Shown in pieces: positions 45,496 to 56,869 of a stretch of DNA of 64,000 nt. Origin of the DNA: Pyrenochaeta sp. MPI-SDFR-AT-0127 (Eukaryota; Ascomycota; Dothideomycetes; Pleosporales; Cucurbitariaceae); the NCBI GenBank assembly GCA_020747015.1, contig JAGTJM010000047.1, positions 62,001 through 126,000 of the forward strand, given 5' to 3'. The notes under the pieces were generated by a model. It was not told the DNA's origin, made no database searches, and saw nothing but the letters and a program-made list of their open reading frames with translations. The position numbers and the translations under genes were made by a program. Every line of letters starts with the position of its first letter. Position 1 is the first letter of the stretch.

Positions 45496-47853
45496 ATGCC
45501 GAACAACGATGAATATGCAACCTCTGCAAACCTAGGGATATCTACACTTCCGGAACATGGTCAGCAGTCACGGTCGTCCATTGCCCTTGGCAAGAGGCCG
45601 ATAGGTGACAGATTTAATCACAATGTCGAAACCACCCCCAAGCCTGCCACAGCCAGCAGCCCTTCCAATGAGTCTGCTCAAACGATCGATATGATGCAAT
45701 CTCTTCGATACTTGCCGCTTTGTCTTCCCAAGATTAGGCTCATTTCTATCAGCCCTTCGATGCAGGATGGAAAGCTTAAACTCACCTTGAGTGAAGCACC
45801 ACTTACCGATCAACTCGAATTTCACGCTCTGTCATACGTCTGGGGTGAATCCATAGGGAAAAAGACTATCATCGTGAACGATCAACTACTAGACATAACG
45901 GAGAACCTTTATGACTTCTTGGATACAACGCGCAAACACGAACCCTCTTTTCTTTCGCATCACAAGTACCCGGATTACCTGAAGTCTTACACATCAGAAA
46001 CCGCTCAGCCATCGGACAAGCCATCCGGATCTGATCCGGTCGACTCTGTTACTACGCCAGTTCACTGGTGGATCGATGCCATATGCATAAACCAGGACGA
46101 TGAGAACGAGAAAAGCGAACAGGTAATTCGAATGGGGGATATATACTCGATGGCAAGCCGCGTATGGATCTGGACGGGGCTTCCCTCCAAAATCTTTAAA
46201 ACTGACCCTGAATTTAGCGACTTGAGACGAGCCCTTGCCTTTTACACGCAGGATAGTATTAGAGTTTTTGACACACAAGAACCAGGCGAAAAGGTGCTTA
46301 AATCGTTGTTTGGACAGTTTGTCGACTACCAACGCCAACTGGTTGTAGAACGCTCTGTGGCCCGAATGCAAGCTATGGGGATTTCAATCGAACCAGGCCC
46401 TATGATGGAAATGGTTTACAAACGGTATGCTCAACTCGCAGACCAAGTGTCGCCCCAGGTCACGTATGGGGTTTTCAACAACTTCTTAAGACAATTGGCC
46501 GACCTACTTGAACAGCCATACTTTGAGCGGACTTGGATCATACAGGAGTACATTCTGAATCCCAGACAACCAATCGCTCTTCTTGGAAACTTCGTTTTTG
46601 ATCTCGATCACATCACGCACATGGGTGTACGACTTTCTCATGAACGCCAGTTTATGAATGACTATGTCAAGGTTCACGTGTATGGCGTTCTATCTCGACT
46701 GGGGAACCTGATTAGTATCACTTTAGCACGGGAGCGGTGGCACAATCGTCCACTTGAAGGCTTTCGAATGTCGGTAGATTCTTCAGAGCTCCGGTATTCC
46801 ATAAACCAACCAGAAGCAGCATTTTCTCACCTCCCGCCTGGCGAAAAACTGGATTATCTTCTCCACGCATTCTTCACTCGACAGTGCAGCAATGATCTCG
46901 ACTACTTCTATGGCATCTTAGGCTTCTTCAATCACGGCGAACTGCCAGAATCGCTGCTCCCCGACTACAGCCTGCCTGTGGGACGGGTTGCTCGAGATTA
47001 TACGAGATATATCGTCGAGAGCACCGGAGAGTTAAAGATCATTGAATCGAGCATGGGATATCAATTGGCTGATTGCCCCAGCTGGGTCCCCAATGTGAAA
47101 TATTTGACTGCGAGGCACGGCCACAAGAGCAAAGTTTCAAAGGGTAACAAGCCTTTTGTCTTCTCGGACGATGGACAGTGTCTCACCGTAGAGGGCACTT
47201 TAGTTGGGGAAATACTCAGCTGTAGCTGTGCAGCTTGTCCAACTGAATTTACCGACAAACACCTCGAATTTGTGCAAGAGGTGCTCCTAGAGGGCGCAGC
47301 TGAGATCACTGGCAAACCTGTGGCCGAAGTCTTCATGACTTGGCTCAAGGACCAAGTAGATGTTCAAGGCATGCTCCCATCCTATCTTGCAGACATTACC
47401 AGCATGCACGATCTTCTCCAGCGCTACCACGATGTCTGTAGTGACATTCCACCGGATGTTTTGACCGCGCTTAATAAGATGAGCATTCCACAGATGCGCA
47501 ACCTTTTCGACACACCTTGTCGGGATCCAGAGTTCTTGTACGCATTTCTACGTTTGGCAAAGATGAGGTACTGTCTCCTTTCCACAGGAGACATTATGCT
47601 CTGCGTCCTGAAAAACACGGACAATACTGCCACAAGTCCATCACACAGGTGGGACGATTGTGCATGGGCATTGAAAGGCCTGCATCAGCTTGCAATTCTG
47701 CGGCCGAAGGATGACGCTTATGAGTATTGTGGGCCGGTGAGTTCGGGTAGGATCATGTTGCAGACGCAGATGGGAAGTAAAGAGAAGTATGAATTTGATC
47801 TGAATGACGATTTCTTTGCAGAAAGGGAAATGCAACAAGTAACGTTGGTCTGA
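45496..47853 (+). CDS. HET-domain protein (heterokaryon incompatibility family)
   Basis: A single-exon frame. The first ATG is at 45496, because the frame's upstream start at 45448 is GTG, giving 785 aa. The HET domain spans about residues 95-260: LEFHALSYVWGE (block 1), then WWIDAICINQDDENEKSEQV (block 2) and YSMASRVWIWTG. Later comes RTWIIQEYILNPRQPIALLG, another conserved block. HET proteins trigger cell death or fusion rejection when unlike fungal individuals meet, and some work with NLR-type partners; many copies in a genome have no known role. No STAND, NLR or patatin partner gene is beside it here. The long C-terminal half (about 400-785) has no other domain that I recognise. Confidence 0.9.
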   Translation: MPNNDEYATSANLGISTLPEHGQQSRSSIALGKRPIGDRFNHNVETTPKPATASSPSNESAQTIDMMQSLRYLPLCLPKIRLISISPSMQDGKLKLTLSEAPLTDQLEFHALSYVWGESIGKKTIIVNDQLLDITENLYDFLDTTRKHEPSFLSHHKYPDYLKSYTSETAQPSDKPSGSDPVDSVTTPVHWWIDAICINQDDENEKSEQVIRMGDIYSMASRVWIWTGLPSKIFKTDPEFSDLRRALAFYTQDSIRVFDTQEPGEKVLKSLFGQFVDYQRQLVVERSVARMQAMGISIEPGPMMEMVYKRYAQLADQVSPQVTYGVFNNFLRQLADLLEQPYFERTWIIQEYILNPRQPIALLGNFVFDLDHITHMGVRLSHERQFMNDYVKVHVYGVLSRLGNLISITLARERWHNRPLEGFRMSVDSSELRYSINQPEAAFSHLPPGEKLDYLLHAFFTRQCSNDLDYFYGILGFFNHGELPESLLPDYSLPVGRVARDYTRYIVESTGELKIIESSMGYQLADCPSWVPNVKYLTARHGHKSKVSKGNKPFVFSDDGQCLTVEGTLVGEILSCSCAACPTEFTDKHLEFVQEVLLEGAAEITGKPVAEVFMTWLKDQVDVQGMLPSYLADITSMHDLLQRYHDVCSDIPPDVLTALNKMSIPQMRNLFDTPCRDPEFLYAFLRLAKMRYCLLSTGDIMLCVLKNTDNTATSPSHRWDDCAWALKGLHQLAILRPKDDAYEYCGPVSSGRIMLQTQMGSKEKYEFDLNDDFFAEREMQQVTLV

Positions 47854-48525
47854 GAAGGCTCTTGATAGAATCCTTGTGAGTCAAAGATAAATCAAGAGCA
47901 CTGCACATAGCTTGTGATCAAAAAAAAAAGGGTGCCCTTGTGACTATGATACCGCAATGCAGCCATGAATATTTGAAGCCCTTGATGTGTTCTTTCCACA
48001 TGATAGGTCTTAGGAATACCTTTTATCAGCATATACGACCATAGGTAAAGGAATACTCTGGATCCCGTTCGCTCTCCACACGATAAGCCTTTGACCGGCG
48101 GATTAGTAGTCAGGTGGGTGACCACTGGCGAATACCCGCTGTTGTATATATTTTTCTTTTTGCCGGTCTCTATTCCTTTATCTTGTCGGATACATGCGCT
48201 TCTTAAAGCTTCTTCAATACTCGTTAGACTGTAGGTGTGGGGTTTGTTGGTGAATATCACTTTATCAGCAGACGCCCATCACTTCCCTACGCCAATCAGA
48301 AATCTCTTCACCTTCAAGGTAGGAACAATCGACACGGCGTATACATCAGATGGGAAGAATCAGTTCAATCTACTCTATAAGCAACTATCCATATGCACAT
48401 CGCCAACACAAGAAATTTACTGCATGGCCTGAAGCTTAATACCCACGCTGAGTTTGCAAGACAAGATTCTGCTCCGTTCAATTGGCCCAAAGACTCGATA
48501 CTGGGCCCGCCGCTGGGGTTTCTGG
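47854..48525. other. Intergenic region between convergent genes
   Basis: About 670 bp between two gene 3' ends. A minus-strand frame (47892-48260) of 122 codons has no clear start context or motif and is not called. Confidence 0.4.
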
Positions 48526-49383
48526 TTAGGTTGCTGTTGGTACCCATTCTTTCACGCCCATTGTAATACCCAGCCTCTTTTTCCAGAGATAAACCGCAGT
48601 TATGAACCCCACAGACCAATTAATACCGAATCCGTCGTTTTTGTTAGCCCATCTGCCACTCCTGACCGCAATGGATTTCCAATTCATGGGACCTCCACCG
48701 GTCTCGCCGGGTTGAAGGTTCTCGATCATGCTGAAATGTTCCAGGTCTTTGTTGGAACAGGGGGTGAATAGGCAGATGCGCCACCTGGATTCCATTGGGG
48801 TACGACCCATGTGAAATGTGAAGTAGCCGATGCCGTGGCGCCCATCTTGGTAAAGGGATGGCAGAAAACCTACATTGACTAATTCATCTCCTCTGCGCGG
48901 GGTGTGAGGGTGGTCTTCGGGGAATGTGCTTTTTCTGAGTGCTGGTATGGGCTCCGCTGCTGAAAGGTTTGGTATGTAATTCATCGCGAAGTCCCAGTTG
49001 ATGAATGGGAGGTTTATTTCCGCTATGCGAATAATTGCTTGAAAGACGGCAGGGTTGTAAGTTGACCCGCAGTAAATGGGGTGTTGGTAGGCAACCCTTT
49101 CGCACGCCGGAGGCAGAATGCTATAATTGAGTGCACGCATAGGGCTGCTGTTTCCTAGTGGTTCAAACTCATCCTCACCGTTTTCGGCCTCACTGTTGTC
49201 AATATCCGCCAAATCCTCAAGCTTAACCTTAGGGCTGTTGTCGGATTTCGCACCCGCGCCATCGTGTACAAAGCTTTCTAACCCCTCGCTGTCGGCTCTT
49301 ACTATTTCTTCGAGGCACTCGAGATGCTCGCGGTGCTGTTCGAGGTTCAAGTCATTGATATCAATCCCAGATTCAGACGCCAT
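48526..49383 (-). CDS. Uncharacterised acidic protein
   Basis: A single-exon frame. The in-frame start at 49584 is GTG, so the ATG at 49383 is preferred, giving 285 aa. The first 85 residues are Asp/Glu-rich and probably disordered (for example VKLEDLADIDNSEAENGEDE). The remaining 200 residues look folded: LPFINWDFAMNYIPNLS, HGIGYFTFHMGRTPMESRWR and NDGFGINWSVGFITAVYLWKK. I do not recognise a domain or catalytic motif and cannot propose a function. There is no signal peptide. The gene is intact and its codon use looks like its neighbours. Confidence 0.62.
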   Translation of the reverse strand: MASESGIDINDLNLEQHREHLECLEEIVRADSEGLESFVHDGAGAKSDNSPKVKLEDLADIDNSEAENGEDEFEPLGNSSPMRALNYSILPPACERVAYQHPIYCGSTYNPAVFQAIIRIAEINLPFINWDFAMNYIPNLSAAEPIPALRKSTFPEDHPHTPRRGDELVNVGFLPSLYQDGRHGIGYFTFHMGRTPMESRWRICLFTPCSNKDLEHFSMIENLQPGETGGGPMNWKSIAVRSGRWANKNDGFGINWSVGFITAVYLWKKRLGITMGVKEWVPTAT

Positions 49384-49898
49384 GGTGTTACAAGAAGGTC
49401 GGTTTGATGTACAGTCTAGATTTGTGTAGACTGATGGGTAATTGTAGCAGCTGTATTGACGACTTTTGAGAATTTCGGCAGTCTGTAAGCAATTAATGGT
49501 TTCTGGTGCTTGGTCTAGTCGAAGCCATATTCTGGGCAGAGTTTTGGCTTTATATAGAGATATGATGTAGCATGGTCGAGTCACTTGGAGGCCGCAAAGG
49601 CCTTCTGACTATACGATGGCTTGGTGCTGTTATTCAACTGGATTTTCATCTACCAAGCTTGGTGTTGACTGGTTGATATGACGTTGTCAATAGAATCTAG
49701 AAGCCCGTTGAGTAGACTATCTGGTTGAAATAATGAACTTTCGAAGACAAACAAATCGTTCGGGTCAAAGTCGGGGACTTGTAGCTCGTCCGTGCGCACC
49801 GCCAGTGTTTGCACCGACCTTCTACGACAAATTGCAATGAAGAACAAAAAATACAATTCTTATATGAACGTACACCCAAATGACGTGTACAAACAACT
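49384..49898. other. Intergenic region
   Basis: About 515 bp between the 285-aa gene start and the RIX1 stop codon. Short minus-strand frames (49650-49856, 49697-49930) overlap and lack motifs. It probably holds the RIX1 3' UTR and the promoter of the 285-aa gene. Confidence 0.4.
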
Positions 49899-52370
49899 CT
49901 ATTCCGATTCGTCGTCCGTATCCTGTCCAAAGACTAATGGTACGATGTCATCTTCGTCACTGTCCAAATCAAGTCCTCCTTGACTGGGTTGTGGGAGCTG
50001 GGCCACGACTGACGCCGTGCTAGTGGCCGCAAAACCTGACGCTGGCGACATGGCAGAACTTGACACAGGCTTCTGGGACCTAGTTTGAACTGCTGAGATG
50101 GTGGCTATGGGCTGAACCGTACTTTGCTCCTCTTCTTCGTCGGTCTTCACGCGCTTGGATGGTGAAGGAAGTACACCATCACCCAATGATCGTTTTCCTG
50201 CATCTGTAAAGCGTGTGAGATCGACCGTAGCAGGCCTGGATTCTTGTAGCGGTGTATTGTAATCAGCCGGTCCCAAAGTGGTTGCAGGTGCTTTCGTCTC
50301 GGGAACGTCGTGCATCGTAACATCAGTCACCGCAGGATCGGTCTGTCCGGCAGTTTCCAGAAGTGCGTCTAGCTCCTGTCCCACAAAACGCTCATCCTCA
50401 TTTCCCGGCGTTTCTTGTTCGTCTTGTTCCTCCTCCTCCTCCTCCTCCTCCTCCTCCTCCTCCTCCTCCTCTTCTTCTTCTTCTGCTTCCGAGTTTTCTT
50501 CCTCGTCTTCGATATCTAGATCTTGAGCGCCCAGGCGGATGACAGGCATTCTCGGTCTGAGCATGCCTTCAACGCCCTTATCTTGAGGAAACGACCGGGC
50601 CATAAGCGGCAAAATGCTGGCAGCAGGTTTGCCAAACTTCTTACTGGGTGGCGGATTGAGGACACTGGCGATCATAGCGTCTTTATGTTGTGTAAGTATA
50701 GCCGTACGATCCAAGCGAGCCCGCATGGAGTCGGAGAAATATTGAGCACAGACTTCGGCGAGCAGAATTGGGAGAAGGCTGTAGGCAGCCTCCTTTAGGC
50801 CAAGGAAACCTTCGGTAGGGTCATTAATGCTTTTCGAGGCATTGAGGAACGTGTCAGCATTGGCGACAGCTTGGGGCTGGCTGTTGCCATTTGCTTTGCC
50901 TTGTCCTGGAGTGGATTTCACTGAACTCGTGCTCACTTCCGAAGGGAGTAGGTCATCGCAGCAAGTACGGACAAGGGGAACAAGCGAATCAATTGTGGGC
51001 TTTGGAAGAGCCGCTCCCGACCGTTGTAACAGTGCGGCGGTCGCCAAATAGGAAGCTGTGCGGACTTGTGATATGTCCTTCTCCGAGTTAAACACCCAAA
51101 CCAACTGATCAATGATGAGCGTGTCAAGCGCCAATGTACTTGCTTGAGATCTATGTGCCAAAGACAGAAGCACTTCAATAGCGGCGACGTGCACACTAGG
51201 GAGTAGCAGCCAGAGATTTTCTCGCTCTTCTTTGCTCACCTGATTGTTGAGCCTAGTCGTGTTTTGAAAGCTTTTGCCGCCTGATGCAGGTATCGTAAGT
51301 GATAGCATTCGCGTGATGAGGTCCATGATTGCGCCAAGATTGAGATACACCGAACTTGCGGTAGGGCTCTCCAGATGTTCTTTCACCAAAAGCAAAAGAC
51401 CCACCAGTCGTTCGCTTCCTGCAAAAATTCCTGACCATGGTGACAGGCCCATAGTATCAACTTCGAGATTCTGCACCTCATCATCTACTGTGTGGCCATT
51501 CGTCGTCGCTCCTTGGCCATTCGTTGATTGCCAATCCTCTAGGACGGCGCGGAATACTCTGTCTGCTGTGAGATGAGCGCTATTGATGGTACTCTTCAAA
51601 GCCTTGCCCCAGTCCTCGCCTGAAGCTCCTTTGGGCGCGCAACAGGGAATCTGCACATAGAGCTGACGCGCTACATGGGCGATCTCAGATGTGAGTACAT
51701 ATTTTTGCCCCTGGTCGTGCTCTTGGATGAGCTTGTCAGAAGGTGTAGGAGCGATTAGTCGAGCCAAGAGAGGCTGAACCTGCTTGAGGTAAGACCGGAA
51801 GATTGTTGGATGCCGCGGGAGCAGTTCGTTAAAGCTCTCGAGGACTGTTTGCAGCAGAGCAGGAGGTCCATTTGAGTTGGCTATTTGCAAGCTAGTCTGT
51901 ACAAATGTCGGCAGAGAAGGAGTCGTTATCTCGCGGACCAAGGTAGGATACTCTCTCGTAAGCGTGAAGATGCGGGTCAAGGTAATGATGCACAGCTTCT
52001 TTGAGGATGGCGGATCCGGCTTGTTCAGAAAGCCCAAGAGCCCCCGGACCCAAGGCAGGCATTTTTGCAGCGTCTCCCATCCTCCAAGTTCAATGGTCGC
52101 CTTTATCAAGACTATGGCCGACCACCTTCCCTGAAAAGTGCGGTCCTGGAGGAGAGTGGAGAGCAAAGTTCGGTATTTGTGAATCGCTACTGATGCTTCA
52201 GAGGAGTTTGCTTTTGCGCCAGAAGTTTGGGTCGAGGACAGCAGTGTCCTGCAACTGGCCAAGGATGCAGCGATGGCAGGCACGTGTTGGGGAAGCTGCG
52301 GTGTTGGCGTAGAGGATATGCGGAAGGAGAGCGCTCGCAGCGTCGCCAACTCGGTGGCCATGGGGGCCAT
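49899..52370 (-). CDS. RIX1: RIX1, pre-rRNA processing / 60S assembly factor
   Basis: Single exon. The open frame begins at TTG (52412), but the first ATG is at 52370, giving 823 aa. The N-terminal domain is characteristic of RIX1/PELP1: YRTLLSTLLQDRTFQGRWSA, IKATIELGGWETLQKCLPWV and ITLTRIFTLTREYPTLVREI. Armadillo-like helices continue through about residue 600, followed by an acidic, disordered C-terminus with a glutamate run (about residues 625-648). RIX1 works with Ipi1, Ipi3 and the Rea1/Mdn1 AAA machine in ITS2 processing and nuclear remodelling of pre-60S particles. Near residue 750 are basic residues (PSKRVKTDEEEE) that could be a nuclear localisation signal. The gene is divergent from YPP1 with about 310 bp between the ATGs. 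Confidence 0.92.
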   Translation of the reverse strand: MAPMATELATLRALSFRISSTPTPQLPQHVPAIAASLASCRTLLSSTQTSGAKANSSEASVAIHKYRTLLSTLLQDRTFQGRWSAIVLIKATIELGGWETLQKCLPWVRGLLGFLNKPDPPSSKKLCIITLTRIFTLTREYPTLVREITTPSLPTFVQTSLQIANSNGPPALLQTVLESFNELLPRHPTIFRSYLKQVQPLLARLIAPTPSDKLIQEHDQGQKYVLTSEIAHVARQLYVQIPCCAPKGASGEDWGKALKSTINSAHLTADRVFRAVLEDWQSTNGQGATTNGHTVDDEVQNLEVDTMGLSPWSGIFAGSERLVGLLLLVKEHLESPTASSVYLNLGAIMDLITRMLSLTIPASGGKSFQNTTRLNNQVSKEERENLWLLLPSVHVAAIEVLLSLAHRSQASTLALDTLIIDQLVWVFNSEKDISQVRTASYLATAALLQRSGAALPKPTIDSLVPLVRTCCDDLLPSEVSTSSVKSTPGQGKANGNSQPQAVANADTFLNASKSINDPTEGFLGLKEAAYSLLPILLAEVCAQYFSDSMRARLDRTAILTQHKDAMIASVLNPPPSKKFGKPAASILPLMARSFPQDKGVEGMLRPRMPVIRLGAQDLDIEDEEENSEAEEEEEEEEEEEEEEEEEEEQDEQETPGNEDERFVGQELDALLETAGQTDPAVTDVTMHDVPETKAPATTLGPADYNTPLQESRPATVDLTRFTDAGKRSLGDGVLPSPSKRVKTDEEEEQSTVQPIATISAVQTRSQKPVSSSAMSPASGFAATSTASVVAQLPQPSQGGLDLDSDEDDIVPLVFGQDTDDESE
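50428..50484. repeat. (TCC)n/(TCT)n microsatellite inside RIX1
   Basis: About 14 TCC units followed by TCT units. On the coding (minus) strand they encode an uninterrupted run of glutamate in the acidic tail of RIX1. Such tracts are length-variable between strains. Confidence 0.9.
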
Positions 52371-52678
52371 GGTACTGCTTCTCTTCCGTCTCTTTGGCTC
52401 ACTGGAAATCAATCTCGTGGACTCTTGCTGTCGGATATAGATGTCGCGTCAAGAAAAGTTTACCAGCCGGGGGATTAGTCGGCCCGGCTAGATCCGCGCT
52501 AAACCGAGCAGGGATGTGCTTCCCGCAAGCTGGATTGTGCGGGACCCAAGGCGTGCAGTCGGTCAGTGACATGTGGACGGCCATGGCAGGCTTCGTCGCA
52601 TTCTGTATCTCCCGCCGAACATGAGTGTTGATGCATTGCGACTTTTTCCTAGCGCCAGAGATACATCTTTAATATACC
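52371..52678. promoter_or_regulatory. Shared RIX1/YPP1 divergent promoter
   Basis: About 308 bp between the ATGs of RIX1 (minus) and YPP1 (plus). Both are basic growth genes, so joint control is possible but not shown. No TATA box is obvious. Confidence 0.45.
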
Positions 52679-55600
52679 ATGGTGGTAGGTAGCTTCTTCG
52701 CAGCATTGTCTTGGGAGGGCCAACCACGTCATTCTCCGCATCAGTAGCTCACTGCAACACAGGGCGCCGCTGAGAGCGAAAAGGCCTTGCGCTACATACA
52801 ACAATTGGACGAGGCTCGATGTGCAGGGCGTTGGAATGACGTTCCCGAGCTGTGTAGGAAAGTCGAGAAGCATGCGCCGCGCCGACAATGTCAGCAAATC
52901 CACACCGACGTCGAGAAATGCTGAAGGCTAACCGGGCACAAAGGCCTGACCTTGACAGCGCGCTCAGAAGCACAGGTAGCCGCATACAGCACCCAGCGAC
53001 CCTCGACCGCGACATCGACTGCATCCTCTGGCCTGTCGCAGATCATACCCACGCTGCTCACGGCGATTGACGAGGGGGAACACGGCCAGGATGCTTTCCA
53101 GGCCACCGTCTGCCTTGGGTGGCTGCATTATGTCTTGGACGAGCCGGGACTGGCACTGGCGCGGCTTCCCAAGGACGTTGGGGCCATTGCGGCCCAGCTA
53201 TCTGGGGAAGGAGCGACATTGAGCGGGTGGTCGAGGGTCAGTCTGGTCAAGAGCGCATATCTAAAAGGTATAGATGCTGATCTGCTCGTGCCCCGTGTGC
53301 TGCTGGGCTGACTTGGTGCAGGATCTGCCTTGGAGAAGACTGGCGCAATTGGCGATGCAGTAACGACCTATTCCTCAGTAGTGCCCTGGCTTGCAAGCAC
53401 CACCACTCCCAGTACCGAGACTCTCCAATTCAAGATGTGGGCTGAGAATCTCTTGGTTCGCCTCTGTCAGCTCTCTAGCCAGGCTTCTGGCGCAGGCGAT
53501 CACGTCGAGCCCTCCGAAGCACTTCAAACATATCGCTATTGGGCACGATTCTGGGAAGGAACAGCAAAGACGGGGGTATCTGATGCTGCTAATGCGTCAC
53601 GGCACCGGCGCCTGGCATGGAAAGCCTACTACGATACTCTCTCCATGATCCTCCGACATGACCTCGCTTTTGAGCCCGATTCGACACATGCTACTCAAGA
53701 AAAGTCGGCACTACATGGCCAGTCCAGCGTACGATTGCGACAACGAGCAGAGCTGAAACGAGTTGAAACAGTTTATGAGAGTCTGCTGATCAAGGAGACA
53801 CAATTCCCTAAAGCCAGCGAGGTGAACCATGAGATTGAGGTCTGGGTAGACTCGGTCATGGACAACTGGCGCCTCCTTTGCGGCCCGACATGGAACGATG
53901 ATGACCTTGGTGAAGGGGGCAAAGAAGGCGTCGCTCGAAGTGTACTTGACGTGAGTGATCGAGCCCAGAACTCTCAGTTCCACTCCTAACTGTTTTCCAT
54001 CAGGTACTCTATCGAGCAGCCACCAAAACGTTTCACTCAACGCAGATACTGCGGCACCTGTTCATCGTTCATGCGTCACTAGCCGAGTTTGAACTGGCAT
54101 TTAAGGCGTACGACTCATACGTCGAGATCATCACACGAGGCAAGGACCGGGCAGAAAAGACAGGCGAAGCAATTGCGGGTATCGATGATGACAGCACTGT
54201 CTTGAGAACCTCTGCCGAAGCCATCCGGCTCCTTTGTCGGTTCGGTTCGCGAAAGGAGGCAGAAAATGCTCTTGAGATTGGTCATAATATCGAGAAATGG
54301 CTCGAGCAGTCAGACCATATCAGATCGGCATCGGACGCAGGGTCCATCGCATCAACAGAAACGCAAGTCGAGTCTTCAGCATTGGCGATTGCATACTGCG
54401 CCATAGGCGTTAGCCAAGCCCACTGGGCACGACTGACATACGAGGTCGAAACACGATCGGGATTCCAAGCCAAGGCTGTACAATACCTACGCAAATCGCT
54501 GTCGCCAGGGCTCGGTGATTCAAATAATATTGAGGCCCTATATGCTCTGGCATTAGTGTTGGCAGAGATGCGAGACATTCCGGGAGCGATCAAGGTTGTG
54601 AAGCGCGCTTTGTCTCCAGCCACAAAGAATAAAGTAAATCTCAGCACGGATGGCGTGTTGTCAGATGGACTCACAACTGAATTCGGGCGCGAGCGCAAAC
54701 TGATCCCCCTGTGGCATCTACTCGCCTTACTCTTAACATCACGATCTGAATACACTGCAGCCGAGCAGGCCTGTGAAGCTGCTTTTGAGCAGTTCGGTGA
54801 TCCTACAATACTCTTCGGCACGGACGACTCCAATGCGTACCGCAGCGAGCATCTCAATCAAGCTACAAGCAAACATCCTCCAAATGCTGGTATTGTGGAT
54901 CGTATGGAGGCATTTGAGAAGAACAGCATTCTTCAAATAAAGATGACGCAACTGGCTCTACTCGATGTAACAGATGGCGCTACTGCTGCTGTAGATGGCT
55001 GTGACGAGTTGATTGCGCTTTACGGCAGACTCTTTGGCGATCAGGGGGAAGACAAGGCCAAACTCGAGGCGCCAACCACCACATTGGTACCCCCAAAAAG
55101 CGCCGCGGGTACGCTGCGGGGAAGCATCTTCCGCGGACGAGGCCCAGCGAGAACAGGTAAAGATACTACGGCCCGCAACCCTTCAGCTCTCAGCAGCTCT
55201 AGAGCTTCTGCGGTTGCCACATCAGGCGTACCTCCAGCCATTCAGGTCACCAACGATGATGGTACAGTTCCTGCTCAAAGCCATCACCATCATCACCTCT
55301 TCCATCATCACAAACAGGAAGATAGCAAAGCTGGTGTTGCACGAAGCCCAAGCAAGCTGCAGAAGCGGAGTTCGGCTAGTCTTCGTAGAGCATCTGTGAC
55401 GGGGGCTGATCAGACACCTGAAGTACCACCTCTTCCGGAGCATGTTGCAAATGGTACGCCTACAAAGAATGGTACAATCCGTTCCAGCTCTCCCCGACGC
55501 ACCTCTATTTCAAGCACTCCAAGGAAGTCTGTTGAAAGCGGAGACAGGCCTCTGCGCCCTATAGCCCACAATATGGCTCATACTTCACCTCCGCTAGGCC

Positions 55601-56498
55601 ATACAGATCAGCCACCCAAGCAAGATATTCGATTACCCGTTCCAGTTCCGCGCACAGACTATATTCCTCCCGATCCTCACTTCTCAAGATTACAAGAGCG
55701 GCGGCAGAAGGTCTCGCTATTAAGTAGCATATGGATCTTCATCTCAGGCTTGTACACACGTGCGCAGATGTTCGGAGATGCTAGGGAAGCTGTTGCCGAA
55801 GCGTTGAAGCTAGTAGAGACCTTTGAGGCTGAGGCTCTAATAGAATCTTCAACAGCCAAGGCCCTTGCAGAGAAAGGATGGGGAGGTGGAAAGAGCGTAG
55901 AAGAGCTGTGGGCTGATGCGTATGCTACAGTGAGTGTTCACTAGTAACCCGGCAAATCGTAATTGTGACTGACATATATTAGCGTGGGGAGCTCTTGGCT
56001 GCCCAATCGTTCAAGCACCAAGCGCGAAACGATTTTGAGCGCGCCCTCTTGCACTTTCCTGATCATCCAGAAGCCATTGTCGGCCTTTCAAACATCCTAT
56101 TAGACATCTATAGCGAAACAATAGCTTTGGAGCCTACAAAACGGACTGATATCACAACACCTTCCCCAAGGGTCTCACCACCATCTGAGCAAGCAGGCGA
56201 CTCACCGACAAAGACGCAATATCTCACATCACACATCCCATCGGCCGAGAACCAACTATCTCCACCTGTGCTGAACCGCCTAGCAGCACGCGACCGAGCA
56301 TTCGGCCTTCTCTCAACACTCACCAAGCTAGGCGTTGGCTGGGACTATTCGGAGGCATGGTATGCACTCGCAAGAGCTTACGAAGAAAGCGGCCAGATCG
56401 AAAAGACAAAGGAGGTCCTGTGGTGGTGTGTAGAGCTGGAAGATACGCATCCAGTGCGCAGCTGGAAAAACGTTGCAACGGGTGGCTTTGTGCTGTAA
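52679..56498 (+). CDS. YPP1: YPP1-like cargo-transport protein (TTC7-type TPR protein)
   Basis: Six exons (52679-52684, 52763-52889, 52944-53267, 53322-53950, 54004-55929, 55983-56498) close in frame to 1175 aa, the usual YPP1 size. Exon 1 is only ATG-GTG. Exon 2 gives KALRYIQQLDEARCAGRWND and the splice to exon 3 rebuilds KHAPRRQCLTLTARSEAQVA. Helical TPR-like repeats follow, for example LGWLHYVLDEPGLALARLP, AKAYYDTL-type and AYCAIGVSQAHWARLTYEV. The C-terminus has a clear TPR pair (ARNDFERALLHFPDHPEAIV and YSEAWYALARAYEESGQIEK). YPP1 partners Efr3 to anchor the PI4-kinase Stt4 at the plasma membrane and is needed for endocytic cargo sorting. A His-rich stretch (HHHHHLFHHHK) and Ser/Pro-rich linker lie at about residues 790-970. 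The 6-nt first exon is the least certain part. Confidence 0.9.
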
Positions 56499-56869
56499 AC
56501 CTAATCGATTTTTATAATACCCCCGTTGGGACCTGTTTTCCTCTACAATTCATGGAAGCTTTGGATAGATTTTGTGCTTATGCCATGCTATGCTATACTC
56601 GCTTGAGAGGTGATGGACCGAGGCAAAGTCTTGTGTTAGACTGTGTGCTACCGCATTTCGTCTTCATCTCTCCCGTTTACGCTCCACCGTGACCTGAAGC
56701 TCTAATTTCTCTTCTCAACAAACCTGTTCACTCACAGAGGATCTCTAGATAGCGTGCCATATGTAGAAACGGTACAAATTCGGTAAAGACACAACCACCA
56801 CACTAACCTTGACACAAACTTTGGCACGCGAAACCATCGCTGTATATACCACAGATCTGTCAACTCCCT
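56499..56869. other. Intergenic region
   Basis: About 370 bp between the YPP1 stop codon and the first ATG of the broken adhesin gene. It is probably the YPP1 3' UTR. No other feature is seen. Confidence 0.4.
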
